Assembly: GCF_003121625.1 (NCBI RefSeq)
Contig: NZ_QDDJ01000006.1
Location: 62,001 to 126,000, forward strand
Direction: 5' to 3'
DNA: 64,000 nt
Source of the DNA: Ornithinimicrobium cavernae
Lineage (GTDB): Bacteria; Actinomycetota; Actinomycetes; Actinomycetales; Dermatophilaceae
Shown in pieces: positions 29,301 to 36,204 of the stretch. The first letter of the stretch is position 1. Each line of letters starts with the position of its first letter. The notes beneath the pieces were generated by a model. The model made no database searches and was not told where the DNA came from. It was given only the letters and a program-made list of their open reading frames with translations. Made by a program: the position numbers and the translations under genes.

Positions 29301-29793
29301 GGTCGCCCACGCCGACCTCCCACTGGGCGGCGGCGCCCTCGTGCAGGGCCCCCTGCACGGGAGCGCTGTCCCCGGGCTCGGGCCAGGTGCCCTCGACCAC
29401 CTCGATGCGGTCGGTGAAGTCGGGGTCCTGCGGGGACAGGGCCGGGCCGGCCATCACGATGAGCCGACCCTCGTGGTCGGCGACCGCTCGCGGCTCGGAG
29501 ACCACCGTGCGCTGCACGTGCACCTCGGTCGGTGCGAACTCCTCGCGGATGATCCGTTCAGCGGCAGCGGCCTGTGCGCCGGGGTCCTCCGCGAGCCTGG
29601 TCTGCACCCGGATGCCGGCCTCGGTCGGGTCCGGAGCGCTCAGGGCCTGCCGCGCCGCGGTCGTGGCCGCCGCCTCGGAGTAGCCCAGTGTGCCGGCGAT
29701 GATGGCCGTGGTCCCGGCCGCGAGGACGAGGATGGTGAGCAGCAGTCCGAGGCCGGCGCGGGCGCGCTTGACCACCAGGGCGAGCACGCCCAT
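26302..29793 (-). CDS. Large FtsX-like ABC transporter permease
   Basis: An 1163-residue membrane protein with an N-terminal helix (LGLLLTILVLAAGTTAIIAGTL), an extracytoplasmic domain to about residue 290, a first FtsX block (VELMVARGASRGQLLTW), a very large second extracytoplasmic region rich in Thr/Pro/Ala, and a C-terminal FtsX block (RRAEVSVLRALGMTPGGQ). The ATG at 29791-29793 has AGGAGAGGGG upstream; a 29-residue longer frame lacks such a site. First gene of the five-gene operon. It is nearly twice the size of MacB and probably forms a heterodimer with the following permease. The substrate is unknown. Confidence 0.9.
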   Translation of the reverse strand: MGVLALVVKRARAGLGLLLTILVLAAGTTAIIAGTLGYSEAAATTAARQALSAPDPTEAGIRVQTRLAEDPGAQAAAAERIIREEFAPTEVHVQRTVVSEPRAVADHEGRLIVMAGPALSPQDPDFTDRIEVVEGTWPEPGDSAPVQGALHEGAAAQWEVGVGDRLDVSGATVEITAVWRPVDAREAFWFGDPLIEAGSSDSETGPLVVPEAATTSFGDTPFVRFTVQPDAERVLPADMPRLAAVAGALDSSLRTPEVEVRGVTVEGDLAPTASAASRNLATARALNLVPVTLLLLVSLIAIVQIARLQAEARAGEVELMVARGASRGQLLTWSVIESVAVAVLAAALGTLAALGVMQLVPAGELQTGIVVRTGIAAGVAVLAALVVVAVLQVRSLSARTATDRSGRTRTVAALGTMVLTLGAAAISWWQLSRYGSPLVTNPDGTLRTDLVAGAAPALLLAAAALLATTVLGPVGRLVEASSRSSRGLLTHLVSAQVSRRIVVYAVPVVLTVLAVGATTASGLYAGTSAQLREGISALGRGADLRATVAPAPVSQTMLPAVPTLAGTDGIDASAPVWLSDGRVGSTIVSSTVLPIDQLGHAVSVPDGVLDVPEVTAALRGPAQPEATIALPAGATGLELTVELTVAPPEDLQAAVDHTYEFTRQQTLEGGGGDPSDPDFVEFADQLAEDQAALELREFTQAKELTAVLWFWDEPSSTLLRVDTPAMPFEFDVGLSEPPGVPQVSASPSTTRVTVPVPVAAAPGRSLVGIDLGLPQTGRFYDYEAAVTGLTTSGDSDSGTNLMADDALGAWVTPIPGEWPVEQDTPSPTTGTLAGGGQDGLVLTGTTGREDTTTFRNEAVGVVQLRAPGLETGSAPAPGATTAAPEQPTGGTTADTDGEEPDDAVAAPAGPGVPVAITHSLAATGNFEVGMPITVQALGRNIPAEVAAIVTAVPGSTAPHSVLIDTAALSGHLSRTGETLGAPTQVWASSSDPDAALERVRELPGIASASGPGDVSVTDAASAVRLVFWVAAAGAVLLAVTGIGAVAANLLRVRRAEVSVLRALGMTPGGQARARTAELFSVVLASIGLGLLAGWLVGWLVVPELARSTTLAGQAELPAPLALEVPLWAALLGALLATLVLLLAVLYATVRGQALDTEYREEIR

Positions 29794-29963
29794 CCGTTCC
29801 CCTCTCCTGCGACCGTGCAGAACTCCCGGACCGACCCCTGGTCCTCGGGAGACCATCGCACGCACACGCGGGCGTGGCAATCAATTTCCCCAAGCGTTGC
29901 CAATTCGTGATCCCCTGCGTTGCCTGCTCCTGCTCACCGCCCGCGACGAGTCCAGCGGCTAGG
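29794..29963 (-). promoter_or_regulatory. Promoter region of the ABC/galE operon with GTTGCC repeats
   Basis: This 170-bp gap is relatively AT-rich in its centre (29875-29915). TGGCAA (29875-29880) and TTGCCA (29897-29902) form a dyad with a 16-bp centre. GCGTTGCC occurs at 29894-29901 and again at 29917-29924, a direct repeat 23 bp apart. These lie about 80-130 bp before the permease start and look like regulator sites; no regulator is identified. Confidence 0.4.
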
Positions 29964-30389
29964 TCAGCGGAGCGGGAGCGACCGGGAGCGGCCACGGAAC
30001 TCGGCGACCAGGGTGCCGTCGTCCTCACGGGTCACGGTGACGTCGGTGAGGCCGTTGCGCCCGTAGGTGGCGCGCTCCCGTGCGGTGGCCACCAGCACGT
30101 CGCCGAGACGGGCGGCGGCGACGAACGTGATGTCGCACGCCGCGGCGACGGTCGGGGTGCCGCCCGCGTTGCAGGCCAGGGCAAAGGCCGAGTCGGCGAG
30201 GGCGAAGACGAACCCTCCGTGACACAGCGCGTGCCCGTTGACCATGGCGTCGGTCACGGTCATCCGTGCGGTCGCCCGGCCGAGACCCTCGTCGTGAGTG
30301 ACGTCGACGAGCTCGATGCCCAGACCGGCCGAGGCGCGGTCGTCGGCCCACATGGCGCGCACGTGCTCGAGGTCGCCCACAGGCGTCAC
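29964..30389 (-). CDS. paaI: PaaI-type hotdog-fold acyl-CoA thioesterase
   Basis: A 141-residue hotdog-fold protein of the PaaI branch, which hydrolyses (hydroxy)phenylacetyl-CoA and related aryl-CoA esters. The active-site region HGGFVFALADSAFALACN is clear (catalytic Asp in the ADSA segment). The GTG start overlaps the glycosyltransferase stop by four bases (GTGA), an odd partner for a thioesterase. Other paa-type genes in the window (paaN at 57.1 kb, a PaaH-like dehydrogenase at 46.2 kb) are not adjacent. The family call is firm, the substrate is not. Confidence 0.88.
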   Translation of the reverse strand: MTPVGDLEHVRAMWADDRASAGLGIELVDVTHDEGLGRATARMTVTDAMVNGHALCHGGFVFALADSAFALACNAGGTPTVAAACDITFVAAARLGDVLVATARERATYGRNGLTDVTVTREDDGTLVAEFRGRSRSLPLR

Positions 30390-31789
30390 CAGGTCGTGAC
30401 CATGCCCTGCGGCGTGAGCCGGGGCTGCGGTCGGGTCACGTGCAGGGCGCGCTCACTCACCCAGTGCTCACCGAGGACGTCCTCGGGCACCCGGTCCAGG
30501 CCCACGCGGAGGGCCCGCTCCAGGGTCCTGGTCCGCCAGATCTCCAGGCCCTGCGCCCCGCCCCACGCCGGCAGCGTGCGCACCACCCGGACCTCCTCGG
30601 AGAGCAGTCCCAGGCCGGCGGACAGACTGCCCTGCCCGAGGACGACGCCGGGCGGGACCACCACGGTGAACGGGCTGGGGAAGCCGCTCGCCACGTCCCG
30701 GCGGTCGGCGGTGACCTCCACCCGCGACTCCGCCGCGACGTAGTCGTGCCACCAGCTGGGCAGGCCGCCGTCGTCGACGACCGTCACGGCCAGGTCGGTC
30801 ACGTCGCTGGCCAGGACCGAGTCGACCGTCAGGAGCAGCCGCTCGGCCTGCCACTCCTGCGTCAGGTCGGTGCCGGTCACGTCGATGACGGCCCGCACCA
30901 TCGGCACGCTCCAGCGACGGCCGGTGTTCTGCGTGCGGAACATCGGCACCGGCAGGTGGTTGGCCGCGAGCCCGAGACGTTCCTTCTTGATCTCGCCACC
31001 GCGGCTGGCGAAGTTGCGCGAGCCCTGGTGCCACGAGCGGGCCTGCTCCTCCGGGACGATGACGCAGCCGGAGGTGAACGCGCGGTAGCCGAACTCGGTG
31101 TCGACGATCCCCCGCAGCCCGAAGGAGGCGAAGCCGCCGCAGCGGTCGTAGGCGGCGCGCCGCAGGGAGACCGTCGCCCCCACCACCGCGAGGAAGGCGT
31201 CGTCGACGTCGTGGGTGAGGTTGTCCTGGTCCCGGATCAGGTCCTCCTGCCACGCGTGCGTGCCCTGCCGGCGGCCCTCCACGAGGGCGGCCACCCCGGT
31301 GCCTGAGGCACCGGCCGCGGCGATCGACTCCGGGGTCAGGTCGTCCACGGCAACGAACCACTTGTGACCCAGCACCACCGCGTGGTCGCACACGTGGTGC
31401 CACCGGGCGTGCGCCTCGACGTGCCGGGGGTCGGCGAGCATGTCGGAGTCGAGGAAGAGCACGATGTCCGAGTCGCTCGCCAGGGCCCCGGCGTGGCGCG
31501 CGGCGCCGGACCCGTGTGACTGGGCCTCGTCCCGGCGCACGACACGCGTCCCCGCAGGCGCCAGGTCGGGCAGGACCAGCGGCGGCTCGGAGGAGTCGTC
31601 CACCACCACGACCTCGAGCAGGTCGGCCGGGTAGGTCTGGTGGACGAGGGCAGCCAGGGTGCGGTCCAGCTCGGTCTGGTTGTCGCGGGCCGGGAGGACG
31701 ACGCAGACGCTGTCGGTGGGTGTCCACTCCCCGAGCGCGGGCACCGGCAGACTGGTCCAGCGCTGACCCTCGACCGTCGTCTCCTGCAT
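30386..31789 (-). CDS. Family 2 glycosyltransferase
   Basis: A 467-residue GT-A enzyme. It opens with the nucleotide-sugar binding fold (VCVVLPARDNQTELDRTL, VVVVDDSS) and has the metal-binding DSD in VLFLDSDMLADP. A substrate-binding part includes DTEFGYR and WHQGSRNF. The last 170 residues form a less conserved second domain. I start it at the ATG 31787-31789, with GGAG eight bases upstream; a GTG four codons earlier is possible. It is coupled to the paaI-type gene and diverges from the gene at 31858. Donor and acceptor are unknown; the context suggests cell-surface glycan synthesis. Confidence 0.88.
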   Translation of the reverse strand: MQETTVEGQRWTSLPVPALGEWTPTDSVCVVLPARDNQTELDRTLAALVHQTYPADLLEVVVVDDSSEPPLVLPDLAPAGTRVVRRDEAQSHGSGAARHAGALASDSDIVLFLDSDMLADPRHVEAHARWHHVCDHAVVLGHKWFVAVDDLTPESIAAAGASGTGVAALVEGRRQGTHAWQEDLIRDQDNLTHDVDDAFLAVVGATVSLRRAAYDRCGGFASFGLRGIVDTEFGYRAFTSGCVIVPEEQARSWHQGSRNFASRGGEIKKERLGLAANHLPVPMFRTQNTGRRWSVPMVRAVIDVTGTDLTQEWQAERLLLTVDSVLASDVTDLAVTVVDDGGLPSWWHDYVAAESRVEVTADRRDVASGFPSPFTVVVPPGVVLGQGSLSAGLGLLSEEVRVVRTLPAWGGAQGLEIWRTRTLERALRVGLDRVPEDVLGEHWVSERALHVTRPQPRLTPQGMVTTW

Positions 31790-31857
31790 GCTCTTCTCCA
31801 CTGTCTCGTCGGTCGGGCCGTGGCAACTCTAACCGCCGGGGATGGCAGGATCGCGGG

Positions 31858-32913
31858 GTGGAGTTCCTCGTCCTCAACAGCAGCATCCTGTCGCCGCGCG
31901 GCTTCCGGCCGCGCGTCAGCGGACCCCGCGAGGGCCAGCAGGTCGCACCCCGGCGCCTGTGGGGGACCGACGACGTCGCCGCGCTCCGCGAGGCCCCGTT
32001 CGTCCGGGTGACACCGGACGGCGAGCCCGGTGAGCGGCAGGTCCGGCCCGTCCTGGAGACAGTGGTCGCGCTCGCGCTGGCCGGCGTCCCGGTGACCGGG
32101 GACGGCCTCCCGGGGCCGGTCCGCGAGCGGCTGGACCCCACCCTCCTGGAGGTCATGGACCGGATCGGTCCCGACAGTGTCAGCGACGCGGGCGAGCGTG
32201 AGCTGGCCTCGCTGGCCCTGCGCCGTCGGGCGTGGCAGGTCGCGGGTTACCGGCCGCCCCCCACCCCGGTGCCCCCCACCGTCCTGGTCCTGCTCCCCGA
32301 CGGTGACCTCCCGGCATACCTCCTGCAGGACCTCGCCGCCCAGGAGACGACCGGTCTGACGGTGCGCCGGCGCGCGGTCTCCGCGGAGGACGAGGAGGAG
32401 GTCCTCCGCGAGGAGCGGGCCACGGGCGCCGTCTATGTGACCCGGATGGATCCGGGGCTGCGCTACGGGCCGCACCACCTGGCCGACCTGGTGCACGCCC
32501 TGGCCCACAGCGGTGCCCGGGTGGCGCTGAGCCCCCCGCGGTTCCTGCCGTGGCGGCACGGCGCCTGGCTCGAGGACGGGTCGGGCGCGACGGAGGCCCC
32601 GGCGGGGAGCGGCCTGCCCGGTGGGTCACTCTGGTATGCCGTTGACGGCGCCACCGAGCCGGTGGCCGGGGAGCAGGGGTATGCCGTGCACGGCGCCAAC
32701 GCGGTCCCGGCCGGTGAGCCGGACGAGACGGCAGTGACGGGGCCGGCCCCGCTGCGGCTGCACCGGAGCCTGCCGCGGGTCCTCGCCTGGCTCGGGGCGG
32801 ACGACAGCTTCCCGGCGGCGGCCCCGGGGCCGGTCGCCCCGTCCTACTTCGCGCTGCCCCGCAGCGGCGACCCGGTCCGTGCCCGCAGCTCGGTCACGGC
32901 CTCGGACAGCTGA
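31858..32913 (+). CDS. Glycosyltransferase-like protein, probably degenerate
   Basis: A 351-residue protein whose second half resembles the GT-A-like part of actinobacterial surface-glycan glycosyltransferases: RATGAVYVTRMD followed by YGPHHLADLVHAL. In relatives I know, the residues after VTRMD are further aspartates giving the metal site; here they read PGLR, so the metal-binding acidic cluster appears lost. It may be a non-catalytic partner or a binder. The GTG at 31858 is preceded by AGGA with a 7-bp gap; the longer frame would run into the divergent gene. Its 3' end overlaps the convergent glycosyltransferase by 70 bp. Confidence 0.65.
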   Translation: MEFLVLNSSILSPRGFRPRVSGPREGQQVAPRRLWGTDDVAALREAPFVRVTPDGEPGERQVRPVLETVVALALAGVPVTGDGLPGPVRERLDPTLLEVMDRIGPDSVSDAGERELASLALRRRAWQVAGYRPPPTPVPPTVLVLLPDGDLPAYLLQDLAAQETTGLTVRRRAVSAEDEEEVLREERATGAVYVTRMDPGLRYGPHHLADLVHALAHSGARVALSPPRFLPWRHGAWLEDGSGATEAPAGSGLPGGSLWYAVDGATEPVAGEQGYAVHGANAVPAGEPDETAVTGPAPLRLHRSLPRVLAWLGADDSFPAAAPGPVAPSYFALPRSGDPVRARSSVTASDS

Positions 32914-35900
32914 GCCGCCCGCGCGTCGAAGGTGTGCTCCGTGCGGATGCGGGCGCCCAGCGCCCGCCGGGCCTCGGCCCGCTCGGGTGACTCGGTCAGC
33001 TGAGCGGCCACCAGCTCGGCCAGGTCCGTGCCCTCACCGAAGGTGAGGACCACGTCACCGAACACCTCCTCCACCTCGGGGAGGTAGTCACTGATCACCC
33101 GCGCGTCGCAGGCCGCGAGGTCGAACAGCCGGTTGGACAAGATGCCCAGGTCGCGCATGTCGTCCCAGTGGTCGTTGAGGACGACGCCGGCCGCGCAGTA
33201 GACGCCCGGCAGCTCCTCGTTGGGGATGTACGGAGCCTGCCAGGCACCCTCCGGCAGCAGCCCCTCCCAGCGCAGCCCGTAGACGGCGGGCACGATCCCG
33301 CTGTCGAGCGCGGCGGCCACGCTCGGGCGCAGGCCCCGGGCGTTGGCGACGGCCAGCACCTGGTGGGCCCGGCGGCGGTCCGGCTCCACCGGGTGGAACC
33401 GGTGGTGGTCGGTGCACTGCAGCATCGGCAGGACCGGGCGCCCCAGCCGCTGGGTCATCGCCCCGCACCAGCGAGGGGAGGCGCCGAACACCAGGTCGTA
33501 GTCGGACAGCTCACCGGCGGTGACCCGGTCGGGGTGGCTGATCACCCAGGACACGTTGGTGTGGCCCGGGTTCACCTCGTAGACGGAGACGCCCCGCATC
33601 TGCAGGACCACGTCGTCCAGGACGCTGCTGGGGCGGTACCACTCGCCCTTGCAGTCGATGCTGACCTCGTGGCCGAGACGCTCCAGGGAGGCCTTCAACG
33701 ATCTCGCGAAGTGCCAGTCACCCCAGTTGGTGCGGCGCTCGACGGTCGGCGGGCCGATCTTGATCGCCCAGCGCAGCGGCCGTTCCGGGCGGTCGTGCAC
33801 CAGCAGCGGCTGGGGGGCGACCTGCGTGTTGCGGGCGCGGTCGAAGCCGAGCAGCCGGTAGTGGGGCAGCACCGCCTCCGGCGCGAGGGTGGGGCTGCCG
33901 ACCTGCCGCCAGCGCTCCCGGTCCCGCCGCTGGTTGTCGCGCGCACGCCCCAGGGCGCTGGCGCTGCGCACCTCGGCAGGGTCCACCCGCCAGGCGACCG
34001 TGCTGCCGGTCGCGCACCCAGCGGTGCCACCGGTGTGGTCGGTGACCCGCAGCGACAGGTCGCCGCCGTAGACGTCGTCGCGCAGCAACGGGTCGAAGCC
34101 GTCGACCGCCAGGAAGTCCTCCGCCCGCACGGCGAGGGCCGCTGCGCTCGCCGCGACCACGGTGCGCTCGCCGTCCAGCTCGGGAGCGTCGCCGGAGAAG
34201 CCGGACCAGGGCAGGTACCAGGACCCGTTGTCCAGGAAGTCGAGGCCCGCGGACCACACCGCACCACCGGAGGTGAGCACGAGCGGCTGGACGACGCTGT
34301 GCCGCTCCAGCCCGTCCCGCAGCGGCTGGTCCCAGCCCGGCTGGGCCCACACGGTCGCCGGCAGGAAGGTCAGGATCCCGCCGCGGGTCTCCGCGACACC
34401 GACGTTGCGGACCAGCTCGAGGGGCAGCGACTGGGACAGTCGTCGCACGCTGACCCCGTCGAGCAGGCCGAGCTCGGCGTGCAGCCGCACGAACTCCGCC
34501 TCGGAGGTGCGGGCGTCGAGGACGGCCACCTCGAGGCCCCCCGTCGCGGTCTCCAGCAGCTGGCGCACCGCGGTGACGACCGACTCGGCCGAGTCCGTGG
34601 GGCCGACGGCGACCACGGCACTCACCAGGCCGGGGTCGCGGTCGGCCGCGGTCTCCCGCAGGGCCGCGAGGTCGACGAGCGTGCGCTGACGCACGACGAA
34701 CCGGTAGGCCATCGGTTCGAGGGTGGTGATCCGTTCCCCCTGCTCGGACCACACGTCATACTGCGTGGCCAGGACCGGCACGTGGGTGAAGTCGGTCTCG
34801 TCGGCCAGCCGGATGAACAGGTCCCAGTCCACGTTGCGCTTGAGCGTCTCGTCGAAGCCGCCGGTCGCCTCGAGCAGGGACCGTTCGTGCACCAGCACGA
34901 TGCAGTCGATGTAGTTGCGCTCCCGCAGGTGCTCCCGGTCGAACGGCAGGCCGCGGTAGAGGTGGCGCCCCTGGCCGCCCTCCTCGACCAGGGCCGTCAC
35001 TCCGTATGCCGCACGGTCGCCGCTGCGGACCAGGTGCCGCACCATCAGCTCGAGAAAGTCGGGGAACCAGGTGTTGTCGGAGTCGAGGTAGGCGACGTAC
35101 GTCCCGCGGGCCCGCGCGAGACCCGCGTTGCGGGCGGCCGCGACGCCGCGGGCCTCCTCGTGCCGGACCACCTCGATGCGCTCGTCCCGGGCGTAGCGCT
35201 CCAGCAGCGCGGGCGTCCCGTCGCGGCTGCCGTCGTCGACGACGACGAGCTGCCAGTGCGGGTAGGTCTGGGCCAGCACCGAGTCCAGGGTGGCCCCGAG
35301 CAGGTCGGCGCGGTCCTTGGTGGGGATGACGACGCTGACCAGCGGCGGGTCGTCGGGGAGTGGTTGGCTGCGCAGGTCCGCCTTGACCGCCGCCTCGCGC
35401 TCGAGGTCGAAGTCGGGGGTGTCCCGCTCGATGTGGGTGTACCCGCGCGTCTCGCGCAGGATCTCCGCCGCGGCGCGGGCGGCCTCGAGGAAACCGCGCG
35501 GCTCGTCCCACGGGACCCCGGACGCTCCGGAGGCCGGGGTCAGCGCGCGACCTCTGGCGAGGAAGTCGGCCAGCGGACCGCCGGCCACCCGGGCCGAGCG
35601 CGGGTACGCCTCGAGGTAGGCGCCGGCGTCGAACAGGGGGTGTGGTGACCGTCCGGCGGCGGCCCCGACGGTGAGGTAGTGGGTGAAGGGGGCGGCGAGG
35701 ACCGCGGCCTTCTTCTGGTCGCCCCGGGGCAGCCCGGCCAGGTAGTGCGGGGCGAGGAAGCCCGGGTGGGGGGAGAGGCCGGCCTGTTGCCCCTCGAGCA
35801 GGAAGTGCTCGAGGGCGTCCGCGACCGTGTCGGTGACCTGGCTGAGGTACCACGCCTCGTCGAACAGCCCGCTCTCCCGGACCAGGTCGGCCAGCGCCGG

Positions 35901-36053
35901 TGGCTCCGGGGGCAGCCAGCCCGTCGGCCGCCGCCGTGGCGTCACGGTGGCGCGGCTCTCCCGGAGCCGCTTGTTCTGCGCCTTGAGCTCCCGCAGCCGG
36001 GCATCCCGCCAGGCGATGGGTGGCAGTCGTCGCATGAACTGCTTCAGCGCCAC
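32844..36053 (-). CDS. Multidomain glycosyltransferase (GT2 plus GT-B)
   Basis: A 1069-residue protein. The first 200 residues hold the YLS/YL.AYP-type helical segments common at the front of surface-polysaccharide enzymes. Residues about 238-420 are a GT2 domain (VSVVIPTKDRADLLGATL, VVVDDGSRDGT, AYLDSDNTW). A second, degenerate GT2-like part follows (about 460-680), then a C-terminal GT-B or CgeB-like domain (from about 720: WGDWHFARSLKASLERLGHEV, then ILSNRLFDLAACDARVISD). I chose the GTG at 36051-36053 because GGAAGGA lies seven bases upstream; 31 more residues to 36146 are possible. It may add more than one sugar to a surface polymer. Confidence 0.85.
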   Translation of the reverse strand: MALKQFMRRLPPIAWRDARLRELKAQNKRLRESRATVTPRRRPTGWLPPEPPALADLVRESGLFDEAWYLSQVTDTVADALEHFLLEGQQAGLSPHPGFLAPHYLAGLPRGDQKKAAVLAAPFTHYLTVGAAAGRSPHPLFDAGAYLEAYPRSARVAGGPLADFLARGRALTPASGASGVPWDEPRGFLEAARAAAEILRETRGYTHIERDTPDFDLEREAAVKADLRSQPLPDDPPLVSVVIPTKDRADLLGATLDSVLAQTYPHWQLVVVDDGSRDGTPALLERYARDERIEVVRHEEARGVAAARNAGLARARGTYVAYLDSDNTWFPDFLELMVRHLVRSGDRAAYGVTALVEEGGQGRHLYRGLPFDREHLRERNYIDCIVLVHERSLLEATGGFDETLKRNVDWDLFIRLADETDFTHVPVLATQYDVWSEQGERITTLEPMAYRFVVRQRTLVDLAALRETAADRDPGLVSAVVAVGPTDSAESVVTAVRQLLETATGGLEVAVLDARTSEAEFVRLHAELGLLDGVSVRRLSQSLPLELVRNVGVAETRGGILTFLPATVWAQPGWDQPLRDGLERHSVVQPLVLTSGGAVWSAGLDFLDNGSWYLPWSGFSGDAPELDGERTVVAASAAALAVRAEDFLAVDGFDPLLRDDVYGGDLSLRVTDHTGGTAGCATGSTVAWRVDPAEVRSASALGRARDNQRRDRERWRQVGSPTLAPEAVLPHYRLLGFDRARNTQVAPQPLLVHDRPERPLRWAIKIGPPTVERRTNWGDWHFARSLKASLERLGHEVSIDCKGEWYRPSSVLDDVVLQMRGVSVYEVNPGHTNVSWVISHPDRVTAGELSDYDLVFGASPRWCGAMTQRLGRPVLPMLQCTDHHRFHPVEPDRRRAHQVLAVANARGLRPSVAAALDSGIVPAVYGLRWEGLLPEGAWQAPYIPNEELPGVYCAAGVVLNDHWDDMRDLGILSNRLFDLAACDARVISDYLPEVEEVFGDVVLTFGEGTDLAELVAAQLTESPERAEARRALGARIRTEHTFDARAAQLSEAVTELRARTGSPLRGSAK

Positions 36054-36204
36054 AAGAGTGTCCTTCCCTGTCCTCGGTCCCCCGGACGATCCGCGGGCGA
36101 TGGTACCCGCGCGTTCTGGCCGCGGTTCCCAGGTTGTTCCACTCACTGTCTGACCCTCAGTGTGCCGCCCTCACGCCGTGCGGGTCGGGTAGCCTCGCTG
36201 CGAC

